Under the pieces are notes generated by a model that had not been told where the DNA came from, made no database searches, and was given only the letters and a program-made list of their open reading frames with translations. Position numbers and translations under genes: made by a program. This document shows positions 16,059-24,534 of a stretch of DNA of 64,000 nucleotides, piece after piece. Positions within the stretch are counted from its first letter, which is position 1, and every line of letters begins with the position of its first letter. This DNA is from Nitrospirillum amazonense (GTDB taxonomy: Bacteria; Pseudomonadota; Alphaproteobacteria; Azospirillales; Azospirillaceae), in NCBI RefSeq assembly GCF_007828035.1, contig NZ_VITV01000004.1, positions 139,559 to 203,558 of the forward strand, written 5' to 3'.

Positions 16059-16901
16059 ATGACCCTGCCCCCCCCTTCAGAAAACCCCGGCGCCGGCACC
16101 GGCGACGCGGGCGGGATTCGGCAGCCGGCACCCCCGGCCGGTTCCGCGCCCCCTTCCGGCCACCTTTCGGATCAGCGTGCCCCGGACCCGCGCGGTCAGG
16201 ACCCGCGCGGCGAGGAGCAACGGGGCCGGGGCGCCAGCGCCCGGCACACCCGCCGCGTCAACCAAGCCAAGGTGGTGTTGCCCACCCTGGCCGGCCTGAC
16301 CATCGCGGCCATCGCGCTTTGGCCTCTGATCAAGGAAACCACCAATCCCCGCCCCGCCGACCCCGGCACCGGCCAGTTGGAAATGCTGGACGCCCATTTT
16401 CTGGGAACGGACAAGACCGACCGGCCCGTGGAAGTACGTGCCGACCGGGCCATGCAGGAAAGCAATCAGGACAACCTGATCGATCTTGTTTCGCCCGAGG
16501 CGGAGATCACGCTAAAGAATGGGCAGTGGGTGACCCTGAACGGGGACACCGGGCGGTACGACAAGCAGTCTGGCCACCTGACGCTGGAGGGGAGGGTCAC
16601 GCTGTTTCACGATCACGGCTATGAGTTCACCACCGACAAGGCGGAAGTGGACACCAGCAAGAACATCGCCTGGGGCAACGCGCGCGTGGCCGGCCAGGGC
16701 CCGTTCGGCGACATTGACGCCGGCGGCTTCCGCATGACCGACAAGGGCAGCACCATCGTCTTCACCGGCAAGGCGCGCCTGCGCCTGGTGGAGAAGGAGC
16801 ACCACGCCGACGGCGCCACGCCCGCCGGTCCCATCCCTGCACCCCCCATCATGGCACCCCCCATCACGGCACCGTCGCGGACCGGAGGCAAGAAACCTTG
16901 A
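16059..16901 (+). CDS. lptC: LPS export protein LptC
   Basis: Bitopic inner-membrane protein that takes LPS from the LptBFG extractor and passes it to LptA. A Pro/Gly-rich cytosolic N-terminus of about 65 residues precedes one membrane segment (VVLPTLAGLTIAAIALWPLI). The periplasmic beta-jellyroll has typical repeats (ITLKNGQWVTLNGDTGRYDKQ, then GHLTLEGRVTLF). Length from this start is 280 aa, longer than E. coli LptC (191) because of the N-terminal extension and a Pro-rich tail. The start is uncertain: ATG 16059 has a weak GTGGAA ahead, ATG 16020 has nothing, and a TTG at 15987 is possible. The stop TGA overlaps the TTG start of lptA. Confidence 0.85.
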   Translation: MTLPPPSENPGAGTGDAGGIRQPAPPAGSAPPSGHLSDQRAPDPRGQDPRGEEQRGRGASARHTRRVNQAKVVLPTLAGLTIAAIALWPLIKETTNPRPADPGTGQLEMLDAHFLGTDKTDRPVEVRADRAMQESNQDNLIDLVSPEAEITLKNGQWVTLNGDTGRYDKQSGHLTLEGRVTLFHDHGYEFTTDKAEVDTSKNIAWGNARVAGQGPFGDIDAGGFRMTDKGSTIVFTGKARLRLVEKEHHADGATPAGPIPAPPIMAPPITAPSRTGGKKP

Positions 16902-17941
16902 GTATCCGGTTCACAAAGACGGTCCCGGCGGTGCGGACCCTGATGCTGAGCGGCCTGGCGGTTGCGGCCACGGCCCTGGTCGCCTTGGCCCCATCCTCCC
17001 GCGCGGAGGAAGCGGCGGGGGCCAAGCCCGTCGCCGGAAAGCCCGCTGGCGAAAAAGTCGCCAAGGCCAAGAAGCCCGCCGCTCAGCCGGCGCAGAATAC
17101 CGCCGTCCCCGGCGAGCCTGGCCTGCTGCCTTTCACCCCCGCCGAGGTCACGGCCTCCCCCCCGGGCGCCATCGACATCACCTCGGACGAGACAATGGAG
17201 TGGCACAACGACCAGCTGGCCGCCGTGGCCCGGGGCCACGTCATCGTGACGCGGGGGGAGGACACCCTGCACTGCGACACCCTGGTGGTGTACTACCGCA
17301 AGGCCAATGACGGCTCGACCGAGATGTACCGCATGGCCGCCGACGGCCAGGTGGTCATGACCTCGCCCAGCCAGCAGGCCTATGGCGACCACAGCGTCTA
17401 CGATGTGGACCAGGACGTGACCGTGCTGACCGGCGACCATCTGCACCTGGTCACGCGCAGCGACACGGTTTACGCCCGCGACACCCTGGAATACTGGCGC
17501 CAGCAGCAGTTGCTGGTCGCGCGCGGCAACGCCATTGCCATCAATGACAAGGGCGACCGCATCCGCGCCGACGTGCTGGTGGGCATCATGGAAGAGAATG
17601 CGACTAAGCAGTTGGAGATGACGCGCATGGATGCCAAGGGCAACGTGCTGATCGTCACCCCCAAAGATATCGCGCGCGGCACCGAGGGCACCTATAACGT
17701 GAAGACGCGCATCGCCATCCTGACGGGCGATGTGAAGCTGACCCAGGGTCAGAACCAGGTGAACGGCCACCGGGCCGAGGTCAACAACGCCACGGGGGTC
17801 AGCCGCATGCTGCCCGACGAGACCGTCAAGGGGGGGCGCGTGCATAGCGTGCTGATACCCAAGAAGTCCGATCAGCCGGCCGCCCCTGCCGCGCCGCCCG
17901 CTGGCGGCGCCAAAACCCCCGGCGGCGGAGCGCAGCCATGA
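16898..17941 (+). CDS. lptA: LPS transport periplasmic protein LptA
   Basis: Periplasmic bridge protein of the LPS transport machine, 347 aa. Signal peptide at about residues 1-37 (ends SRAEE), a Lys/Ala/Pro linker to about residue 85, then the OstA-type beta-jellyroll: repeats such as [33 protein letters not shown] and ARNAIAIND-like strands, with [13 protein letters not shown] near 290. The start codon is probably TTG 16898, which overlaps the lptC stop (TTGA), with GGAGG nine bases upstream. The stop overlaps lptB as ATGA. The protein is longer than E. coli LptA because of the linker and a Pro/Ala/Gly tail. Confidence 0.88.
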   Translation: MSIRFTKTVPAVRTLMLSGLAVAATALVALAPSSRAEEAAGAKPVAGKPAGEKVAKAKKPAAQPAQNTAVPGEPGLLPFTPAEVTASPPGAIDITSDETMEWHNDQLAAVARGHVIVTRGEDTLHCDTLVVYYRKANDGSTEMYRMAADGQVVMTSPSQQAYGDHSVYDVDQDVTVLTGDHLHLVTRSDTVYARDTLEYWRQQQLLVARGNAIAINDKGDRIRADVLVGIMEENATKQLEMTRMDAKGNVLIVTPKDIARGTEGTYNVKTRIAILTGDVKLTQGQNQVNGHRAEVNNATGVSRMLPDETVKGGRVHSVLIPKKSDQPAAPAAPPAGGAKTPGGGAQP

Positions 17942-18747
17942 GCAAGACATCCGAACCCGCGAAGGCGCCGGCGGCGCCCAGGGAACCCAAAGCGGGAGGC
18001 CCGCGCCTGGTGTCAGACAACCCCAACAGCGGCCTGACGGCCACCAAGCTGGGCAAGAGCTATAAGGGCCGCCCGGTGCTGCGCGATGTCAGCGTCAGCG
18101 TACGCCGGGGCGAGGTCGTTGGCCTGCTGGGCCCCAACGGCGCCGGCAAGACCACCAGTTTCTACATCATGACCGGGCTGATCATGCCCGATTACGGCAC
18201 CATCACCCTGGACGGGCTGGAGGTCACCGAACTGCCCATGTACCGCCGCGCGCGCTTAGGGATAGGCTACCTGCCTCAGGAGGCCTCGATCTTCCGCGGC
18301 CTGACGGTGGAAAACAATATCCGCGCCGTGCTGGAGGTGGTGGAGCAGGACCGCGACAAGCGTGAAGCCACGCTGGATGAGTTGCTGGCCGAGTTCTCCA
18401 TCAGCCATCTGCGCCGCACCTCGGCCCTGGCCCTGTCGGGCGGTGAACGCCGCCGCGTGGAAATCGCCCGGGCCCTGGCGTCCCAGCCCAACTTCATCCT
18501 GCTGGACGAGCCGTTCGCCGGCATCGACCCCATCGCCGTCAACGACATCCGCGAACTGGTCAGTCATCTGCGCGAGCGCGGCATCGGCGTCCTGATCACC
18601 GACCACAACGTCCGCGAAACCCTGGACATCGTTGATCGCGCATACATTCTTCACGATGGTATGGTATTGATGGAGGGTGAACCGTCCGAGATCGTGGCCC
18701 ACAAGGATGTGCGCCGCGTATACCTTGGCGAACGGTTCAGTCTGTAA
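17938..18747 (+). CDS. lptB: LPS export ABC transporter ATP-binding protein LptB
   Basis: Cytoplasmic ATPase that powers LPS extraction by LptFG and movement along LptC/LptA. The 269-aa protein has a 30-residue N-terminal extension, then Walker [10 protein letters not shown] (65-73), Q-loop YLPQEAS (111-117), signature LSGGE (166-170), Walker B FILLDEPF with Glu191, and switch His223 (TDHNV). The end YLGERFSL is characteristic of LptB. ATGA overlap with lptA shows coupled translation of lptC-lptA-lptB. lptF and lptG are not in the window, which is usual. rpoN follows after 61 bp. Confidence 0.96.
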   Translation: MSKTSEPAKAPAAPREPKAGGPRLVSDNPNSGLTATKLGKSYKGRPVLRDVSVSVRRGEVVGLLGPNGAGKTTSFYIMTGLIMPDYGTITLDGLEVTELPMYRRARLGIGYLPQEASIFRGLTVENNIRAVLEVVEQDRDKREATLDELLAEFSISHLRRTSALALSGGERRRVEIARALASQPNFILLDEPFAGIDPIAVNDIRELVSHLRERGIGVLITDHNVRETLDIVDRAYILHDGMVLMEGEPSEIVAHKDVRRVYLGERFSL

Positions 18748-18808
18748 CTAAGTATAAGCGCGTTCTGCGCAATTCCATTTCGGGCCACTGTTCTTATTCG
18801 GGCGGGTG

Positions 18809-20344
18809 ATGGCGCTTCAACAACGCCTTGATCTTCGGCAGACCCAGGCGCTGGTGATGACTCCCCAGCTGCAACAGGCGATCAAGCTGTTGCAGCTGTC
18901 TAACCTGGAGTTGGCCGACTACGTCGATCGCGAGATGGAGCAGAACCCGCTCCTGGAACGCGATGATGGCGACCGTAACCGCGATCCCGCCCCCGATGGG
19001 GTGGATCGGGAGGAGGTGGTCGCGCGTGGCGACGACCTGCCCATGCGCGACACGGCCGACCTCACGTCTTCCGACCACATGGGCTCCTCCAGCGACGCGC
19101 CGCTGGACACGGACTTCGAGAACGTCTGGACCAATTCCAGCGCGGTCGACATGGCGGCCGACGGCATGGGCGAGGGCGGCGAGGCCTTCGGCAACTGGTC
19201 GGGACGCGGCGGCAGCTTCGAGGATGACGAAAACTCGTTCGAGCAGACGCTGTCCGGCAGCGTCTCGTTGCGCGACCATCTGACCGAACAGATCACCATG
19301 GACATCGCCGATCCCCTGGATCGGATGGTGGCCTTCGCCCTGATGGACTACCTGGACGAAGCCGGCTATTTCACCGGCGATGTCGCCCTCGTGGGGGATC
19401 AGCTGGGATGCACCGAATCCCAGGTCGTTTCGGTTCTGGAACGGTTACAGCGCCTGGACCCCGTGGGCATTTTCGCCCGGTCGCTGAAGGAATGCCTGGC
19501 GCTGCAGCTGCGGGAGCTGGACCGGCTGGACCCCTGCATGCAGGCCCTGCTGGACAACCTGCCCCTGCTGGCCGCGCGCAACGTTCCGGCGCTGCTGAAG
19601 GTCTGCCAGGTGGATGCCGAGGATCTGGCCGACATGGTCGGCGAGATCAAGGCGCTGAACCCCAAGCCGGCCCTGGCCTTCGATCATGAGCCGGTGCAGA
19701 CGGTGGTGCCTGACATCGTCATGCGCGCCCAGCCCGGCGGCGGCTGGCTGGTGGAGCTGAACAGCGACACCCTGCCCCGTGTGCTGGTCAACCAGCGCTA
19801 CTACGCCCGCATCCAGGGGGCCGCCCGGAACAAGCAGGACAAGGAGTATCTGACCGAGCAGTTCCAGTCGGCCAGCTGGCTGGTGAAGTCGCTGCACCAG
19901 CGCGCCAACACCATCCTGAAGGTGGCGACCGAGATCGTGCGCCAGCAGGACGCGTTTTTCCTGCACGGCCTGCAGTTCCTGCGCCCCCTTATCCTTCGGG
20001 ATATAGCGGAGGCGATCGGCATGCACGAATCCACCGTCAGCCGCGTGACGACCAACAAGTTCATGGCCACGCCCCGTGGCCTGTTCGAACTGAAATACTT
20101 TTTCACATCAGCCATTTCCGGGGCGGATGGCCAGGCCGCGCACTCGGCCGAGGCGGTGCGTTACCGCATCAAGGTGCTGATCGACGCGGAAAAGCCGGAC
20201 GAGATCCTTTCGGATGATCGCCTGGTCGAGATCCTTCGGGATGAGGGGATCGACATTGCACGGCGGACGGTCGCCAAGTATCGTGAAGCCATGAAGATCC
20301 CTTCCTCAGTCCAGCGTCGCCGGGAGAAGGCCCTTGGGATCTGA
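18809..20344 (+). CDS. rpoN: RNA polymerase sigma-54 factor
   Basis: Sigma-54 directs RNA polymerase to -24/-12 promoters, which need activators of the NtrC/NifA kind. Length 511 aa. Region I is the Gln/Leu-rich start (QQRLDLRQTQALVMTPQLQQAIKLLQL), region II is acidic (about residues 55-155), the core-binding domain follows, a helix-turn-helix is near residues 400-425 (MHESTVSRVTTNK), and the RpoN box ARRTVAKYRE is at 484-493. It stands in the conserved order lptB-rpoN-hpf-ptsN. ATG 18809 follows directly on a GTG; the Shine-Dalgarno is weak (GGGCGGG). Confidence 0.97.
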   Translation: MALQQRLDLRQTQALVMTPQLQQAIKLLQLSNLELADYVDREMEQNPLLERDDGDRNRDPAPDGVDREEVVARGDDLPMRDTADLTSSDHMGSSSDAPLDTDFENVWTNSSAVDMAADGMGEGGEAFGNWSGRGGSFEDDENSFEQTLSGSVSLRDHLTEQITMDIADPLDRMVAFALMDYLDEAGYFTGDVALVGDQLGCTESQVVSVLERLQRLDPVGIFARSLKECLALQLRELDRLDPCMQALLDNLPLLAARNVPALLKVCQVDAEDLADMVGEIKALNPKPALAFDHEPVQTVVPDIVMRAQPGGGWLVELNSDTLPRVLVNQRYYARIQGAARNKQDKEYLTEQFQSASWLVKSLHQRANTILKVATEIVRQQDAFFLHGLQFLRPLILRDIAEAIGMHESTVSRVTTNKFMATPRGLFELKYFFTSAISGADGQAAHSAEAVRYRIKVLIDAEKPDEILSDDRLVEILRDEGIDIARRTVAKYREAMKIPSSVQRRREKALGI

Positions 20345-20482
20345 ACCATGCGCCCGATGGATGGCGCATGACGGCTGGCCTTCCCAGCAGCAAAAGGCCG
20401 GCCGCGGGCTATTGTAAAGGCCGACGGCAAGGCACAACGCCGCCGCCACTCCTGGCTTCCAACCAAGCGAGACGGACAGGCC

Positions 20483-21127
20483 ATGCATATAATCGTCAAA
20501 GGCAAGCAGCTAGACGTTGGCGAGTCCCTGCGCACCCATGTCGAGACCACACTGACAGGGTTGGTGGAGAAATATTTCAGCAGTCCACTTGAGGCGACCG
20601 TCGTGCTGTCGCGCGAGGCGCATCTGTACAAGGCGGACATCCAGGCCCACGTCGGCCGCGGCATCCTTCTGCAAGCCTATGCCGAAGCCACGGAACCCTA
20701 TCCCGCCTTCGATGAGGCGGCGGAGCGCGTCGCCAAGCGCCTGCGACGCTATAAGCGCCGGTTGCGCGACCATCACCAGCGCGTGCATGGCGAGGCCGAG
20801 GCCGCCGTGCCGGCCCGAAAGTACATCATCAACGCCGACGCCCACGACGACGAGGCCGATGAAGGCGGTCAAGGGGCCGGCAGCCACAACGGGCACGCGG
20901 TGAACGGCAACGGTGCCGACCACCACCCCATGATCATCGCCGAGATGCAGACCAACATCGACATGCTGACGGTCAGCGAGGCGGTGATGCGCATGGACCT
21001 GGCGGATCTGCCGGCCCTGCTGTTCCGCAACCGCGCGCATGGCCATCTGAACATGGTCTATCGTCGGCCCGACGGGAACGTCGGCTGGGTCGATCCCTCC
21101 GACGGCAAGCCCACGGCCACCCACTGA
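20483..21127 (+). CDS. hpf: Ribosome hibernation promoting factor, long form
   Basis: A 214-aa long-form HPF: the N-terminal S30AE domain (residues 1-105) binds the 30S subunit in the mRNA/tRNA channel, and the C-terminal domain (about 150-210, MLTVSEAVMRMDLADLPALLFRN) dimerises to join two 70S ribosomes into 100S particles in resting cells. A His/Gly/Asn-rich linker separates them. It lies 138 bp after rpoN and 177 bp before ptsN. Homologues in this position are often called sigma-54 modulation protein, an older name that does not describe the proven role. Confidence 0.93.
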   Translation: MHIIVKGKQLDVGESLRTHVETTLTGLVEKYFSSPLEATVVLSREAHLYKADIQAHVGRGILLQAYAEATEPYPAFDEAAERVAKRLRRYKRRLRDHHQRVHGEAEAAVPARKYIINADAHDDEADEGGQGAGSHNGHAVNGNGADHHPMIIAEMQTNIDMLTVSEAVMRMDLADLPALLFRNRAHGHLNMVYRRPDGNVGWVDPSDGKPTATH

Positions 21128-21160
21128 TCGGAACCTGCTGATCAGGATACGGCTTCCAGA

Positions 21161-21207
21161 GCTATCCCCGCCGACCTTGGCCCCATTGACCTCGGGGCGG
21201 GGATAGC
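21161..21207 (+). terminator. Hairpin after hpf
   Basis: 12-bp stem GCTATCCCCGCC (21161-21172) with GGCGGGGATAGC (21196-21207) and a 23-nt loop. No U tract follows. It may reduce read-through from hpf into ptsN or protect the hpf mRNA end. Confidence 0.5.
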
Positions 21208-21228
21208 CGAAGCTTGGAACCGGGGGTT

Positions 21229-21259
21229 GGGCGGAAAAGTTTGATAAACCTTTCCGCCC
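21229..21259 (+). promoter_or_regulatory. Stem-loop in the ptsN leader
   Basis: GGGCGGAAA (21229-21237) pairs with TTTCCGCCC (21251-21259), and inside GTTT pairs with AAAC around a 3-nt loop; one A/C mismatch separates the two stems. It ends 45 bp before the ptsN start and is followed by TATAAAAC. It could be an operator dyad in DNA or a leader hairpin in RNA. Confidence 0.5.
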
Positions 21260-21304
21260 TATAAAACTTCAAGCGAAATGCCCGTGTAAGCGAGTGTGGT
21301 GGCA

Positions 21305-21790
21305 ATGCCGTCCCAGTTTTTGTTGACGCCGATGGTCGAGCTTCTGAAGCCGGACGGCATTGTCGCCAATCTCAAGGCCTCCTCCAAAAAGCAGGTACTG
21401 CAGGAACTCGCCAAACGGGCCGCCGACCTGACGGGTCAGCATGAGCGGGCCATCTTCGACGTGCTGCTGGAGCGGGAGCGCCTGGGCACCACCGGCGTGG
21501 GCCGGGGCATCGCCATCCCCCATGGCAAGCTGCCCACCTTGCCCAAGGTCTGCGCCCTGTTCGCCCGCCTGGAACGGCCGGTGGATTTCGATTCCATCGA
21601 TGAACAGCCGGTGGACCTGATCTGCCTGCTGCTGGCACCGGAATCGGCCGGCGCCGATCACCTGAAGGCCCTGGCCCTGGTCTCGCGCATGCTGCGCAAC
21701 CCGCTATTCTGCGAGAAGCTACGCGGCGCCGACACCGCCGACGCCATCTACGCCCTGCTGACGCATACGGAAGCCAGCAACGCGGCGTAG
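21305..21790 (+). CDS. ptsN: PTS IIA-like nitrogen-regulatory protein (EIIA-Ntr)
   Basis: Terminal phosphate acceptor of the nitrogen PTS (PtsP-NPr-PtsN), a regulatory chain that senses glutamine/2-oxoglutarate and PEP and acts on potassium transport, PHB turnover and kinases rather than moving sugar. Length 161 aa from this start; the PTS EIIA type 2 domain spans almost all of it, with the phosphorylated His73 in GIAIPHGKL. ATG 21305 has GGTGG ahead; ATG 21332 (MVELLKPDG) is an alternative that matches shorter homologues. The partner EI-Ntr is encoded at 25626 in the same window; NPr (ptsO) is not present here. Repeat R2 begins 7 nt after the stop. Confidence 0.93.
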   Translation: MPSQFLLTPMVELLKPDGIVANLKASSKKQVLQELAKRAADLTGQHERAIFDVLLERERLGTTGVGRGIAIPHGKLPTLPKVCALFARLERPVDFDSIDEQPVDLICLLLAPESAGADHLKALALVSRMLRNPLFCEKLRGADTADAIYALLTHTEASNAA

Positions 21791-21797
21791 GTCGTTT

Positions 21798-21916
21798 TCC
21801 TCAAGCGCCGGCAGGCCCGTCCGGGCCTTTGGCTATCCTCGATTTCCAGTCCGCTGCCGCTCCCCGGAAATCTCCGGCGGCCGCAGTCGCGGCCTACGGC
21901 GGCATCTGATCATGCC
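21798..21916 (-). repeat. Multi-hairpin intergenic repeat, copy R2
   Basis: Reverse copy, tail (TCCTCAAG) 7 nt after the ptsN stop. hp3 AGGCCC/GGGCCT (21813-21818/21823-21828), hp2 GATTTCC/GGAAATC (21841-21847/21866-21872), hp1 GGCCGC/GCGGCC (21879-21884/21889-21894), hp0 GGCAT/ATGCC (21901-21905/21912-21916). All four stems are perfect although their sequences differ from R1. Confidence 0.85.
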
Positions 21917-21972
21917 CCCGCTTGGGCGGTATTGACTGCCTGGGCCGTGTTGCCTATTGGCCGCTGGTTGCC

Positions 21973-22716
21973 TCAGCGGCTGGCCCAGAGCAGGTAGTTG
22001 ACGTCCAGGTCGCGGGCGTCCAGGCGGAAGGTGTCGTTGAAGGGGCTGTAGACCAGGCCCATGACCTCGCGCACCGTCAGGCCGGTGGCGCGCAGGCCGG
22101 CGGCCAGTTCCGACGGCTTCAGGAATTTGCGCCAGTCGTGGGTGCCGCGCGGCAGCCAGCGCAGGACGTATTCCGCGCCGATGATGGCCATCAGATAGGA
22201 TTTGGGCGTGCGGTTCAGCGTCGCCATGACCAGCAGGCCCTCGGGCTTCATCAGGGCGGCCAGGCTGTCCAGGAACAGCGGCACGTCGGCCACGTGTTCC
22301 ACCACCTCCAGCGACAGCACCGCGTCGAACGTCTCGCCGGCGGCCACCAGATCCTCCGCCGTGGTGTGGCGGTAATCGACGGTAGTACCCGTCTCCATCG
22401 CGTGGGTGGCGGCGGTCTTCACGTTGCGCTCGGCGGCGTCGATGCCCACCACGTCGGCCCCCATCCGGGCCAGCGGTTCCGACAGCAGGCCGCCGCCGCA
22501 GCCGATATCGACCAGGCGCAGGCCCTGCAGCGGCTGGGGTGCCAGTGGATCGCGGCCGAAATGGGCGCAGATGCGGTCGCGCAAATATTCCAGGCGCACC
22601 GGGTTCAGCTTGTGCAGCGGCCGGAACTTGCCCGCCTCGTCCCACCATTCGGCGGCGATGGCGGAAAAGCGCTGGATTTCCCCGGGATCGACGGTGGTCG
22701 TGGCGGTCTGGCTCAT
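21973..22716 (-). CDS. ubiG: Ubiquinone biosynthesis O-methyltransferase
   Basis: SAM-dependent enzyme that carries out both O-methylations of ubiquinone synthesis. Length 247 aa. The N-terminal block (EIQRFSAIAAEWWDEAGKFRPLHKLNPVRL) is diagnostic for UbiG; the SAM motif I is LVDIGCGGGLLSEPLA near residues 66-80, with the acidic end of strand 2 at VVGIDAAE. The C-terminal part has THDWRKFLKPSE and DLDVNYLLW. ATG 22716 has AAGGGTG nine bases ahead; an in-frame GTG lies three codons upstream. It is divergent from lysC, separated by 413 bp that contain repeat R3. Confidence 0.95.
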   Translation of the reverse strand: MSQTATTTVDPGEIQRFSAIAAEWWDEAGKFRPLHKLNPVRLEYLRDRICAHFGRDPLAPQPLQGLRLVDIGCGGGLLSEPLARMGADVVGIDAAERNVKTAATHAMETGTTVDYRHTTAEDLVAAGETFDAVLSLEVVEHVADVPLFLDSLAALMKPEGLLVMATLNRTPKSYLMAIIGAEYVLRWLPRGTHDWRKFLKPSELAAGLRATGLTVREVMGLVYSPFNDTFRLDARDLDVNYLLWASR

Positions 22717-23129
22717 CGTAGGCACCCTTGAACGGAACGCACCCCAATGGGGAGCGCGGCGGAGTATGTGCCGCCCTCGCGGTCAACTCAACCGCGCCGG
22801 CTGAATGGCTGCACCCGGCCGGGCTCGCAGAAAGGCGGGGGACGCGACCGCGTCCGCGGGAACGTTTCAGGGGGCGTCGGCGGGCTGAAACGGGAGGATA
22901 AACCCTGCCCGGCGGATGCCGGCGCCCGGCGTTCAAGGGGGGCCATGACCACGAAATAGAAATGCTCTGTCGCCCGGTTTACGCAACCCTGACCTTTTAT
23001 TGCCCATTTATTGCCTGGACGCGCCCGACAGGGTAAGGATAGCGCGCTTTCCGGAAAGCCTCGCGCCCGGGAGCCCCCTTGCATCCACCGGCTGGCGCCT
23101 GCCGGCCTCTCACAAGGCAGACACGGGTT
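22717..23129. other. ubiG / lysC divergent region
   Basis: 413 bp with the promoters of both genes and repeat copy R3 at 22838-22940. From 22950 to 23030 the sequence is AT-richer, as expected for the lysC promoter, but I see no -35/-10 pair good enough to mark. No sign of a lysine riboswitch pattern. Confidence 0.4.
22838..22940 (+). repeat. Multi-hairpin intergenic repeat, copy R3
   Basis: Forward copy. hp1 GGACGC-GACC-GCGTCC (22840-22855), hp2 CGTTTCAG/CTGAAACG (22863-22870/22885-22892), hp3 CCGGC-GGAT-GCCGG (22909-22922), tail GTTCAAGGGG. The linker between hp2 and hp3 is altered (GGAGGATAAACCCTG). No gene stop faces its tail. Confidence 0.8.
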
Positions 23130-24365
23130 ATGGCACGCCTCGTTTTGAAGTTCGGCGGGACATCGGTCGGCACCATCGACCGGATCAAGAATGTCGCCCG
23201 CAAAGTGAAACAGGAGGTCGACGCCGGCCATGAGGTGGCGGTGGTCGTCTCCGCCATGTCGGGCGTGACCAACCAGCTGGTGGACTATGTGAAACAGGTC
23301 AGCCGCCTGGCGGACGAGCGCGAGTACGACGCCGTGGTCGCCTCGGGCGAGCAGGTGACCAGTGGCCTGCTTGCCATCGCCTTGCAGGAGATCGGCATCC
23401 CGGCCCGGTCGTGGCAGGGCTGGCAGATCCCCCTGATCACCGACGATGTGCACGGCAAGGCCCGCATCGAGCGCATCGAGTCCGGCGACCTGGTGGCCCG
23501 CATGGCCACCGGCGAGGTGGCCGTGGTGGCGGGCTTCCAAGGCGTGTCCAAGGATGGGCGCATCGCCACCCTGGGCCGCGGCGGCTCGGACACCTCGGCC
23601 GTGGCCCTGGCGGCGGCGGTCCAGGCCGAGCGCTGCGATATTTACACCGACGTGGATGGCGTCTACACCACCGACCCGCGCATCGTGACCAAGGCCCGCA
23701 AGCTGGGCCGCATCACGTACGAGGAAATGCTGGAGATGGCGTCCCTGGGCGCCAAGGTCCTGCAGACCCGGTCGGTGGAAATGGCGATGAAGCACCGGGT
23801 GCGTGTCCAGGTGCTGTCGACCTTCGAGGAAGCGGCCGGCAGCGCGTTGCCGGGAACTCTTGTCGTTGATGAGGACGAAATCGTGGAACAGGAACTGGTC
23901 AGCGGCATCGCCTACAGCCGGGATGAGGCGAAGGTGACCCTGGTGGGGGTGGAAGACCGGCCGGGCGTGGCCGCGGCCATTTTCGGCCCGCTCACCGACG
24001 CCGCCATCAACGTCGACATGATCGTGCAGAACGTGTCGGAAGACGGCACCACCACCGACATGACCTTCACCGTCACCAAGGCCGATCTGGACCGCACCGT
24101 GCAGGTGCTGGAGGGCGCCAAGGACGATTTGAAGTTCCGCCGCCTGATCGCCGACAGCAACGTGGTCAAGGTCTCGGTCATCGGCGTCGGCATGCGCAGC
24201 CACGCTGGCGTGGCCCAGCGCATGTTCAAGGCCCTGGCCGACCGCGGCATCAACATCCAGGTCATCTCCACCAGCGAGATCAAGGTCAGCGTCCTGATCG
24301 CCGAGGAGTACACCGAACTGGCGTTGCGCGCGCTGCACACCGCTTACGGCCTGGACCAGGCATAA
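23130..24365 (+). CDS. lysC: Aspartate kinase
   Basis: First enzyme of the aspartate family pathway (lysine, methionine, threonine, diaminopimelate). Length 411 aa, typical of the monofunctional aspartokinase with two ACT domains. The kinase start KFGGTSVGTIDRI is at residues 7-19, TLGRGGSDTSAVALA near 150, and the ACT domains cover about 265-411 (LVGVEDRPGVAAAIFGPLTDAAINVDMIVQNVS and VIGVGMRSHAGVAQRMFKALADRGINIQ); feedback control by lysine and/or threonine is expected. The frame is open 17 codons upstream, but ATG 23130 with AAGG ahead matches the family start. A strong terminator follows at 24383. Confidence 0.97.
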   Translation: MARLVLKFGGTSVGTIDRIKNVARKVKQEVDAGHEVAVVVSAMSGVTNQLVDYVKQVSRLADEREYDAVVASGEQVTSGLLAIALQEIGIPARSWQGWQIPLITDDVHGKARIERIESGDLVARMATGEVAVVAGFQGVSKDGRIATLGRGGSDTSAVALAAAVQAERCDIYTDVDGVYTTDPRIVTKARKLGRITYEEMLEMASLGAKVLQTRSVEMAMKHRVRVQVLSTFEEAAGSALPGTLVVDEDEIVEQELVSGIAYSRDEAKVTLVGVEDRPGVAAAIFGPLTDAAINVDMIVQNVSEDGTTTDMTFTVTKADLDRTVQVLEGAKDDLKFRRLIADSNVVKVSVIGVGMRSHAGVAQRMFKALADRGINIQVISTSEIKVSVLIAEEYTELALRALHTAYGLDQA

Positions 24366-24382
24366 GCATCTGAGCGACACTC

Positions 24383-24426
24383 TGCCCCGGGGGACTGGAG
24401 AGCGTCCCCCGGGGCATTGTTGTTTT
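24383..24426 (+). terminator. lysC terminator
   Basis: 13-bp perfect stem TGCCCCGGGGGAC (24383-24395) with GTCCCCCGGGGCA (24404-24416), 8-nt loop, followed by TTGTTGTTTT. A good intrinsic terminator 18 bp after lysC. Confidence 0.9.
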
Positions 24427-24534
24427 CAGGGGTTGTTTAGGTTAGGGATCGGCGTCGTTCCCCGCCGCGGGGCACCGGCCGCCGCATCACGGGCGCGGGT
24501 GATACATTTTTTCCGCCAAAAGGAAGCGTTTTTG

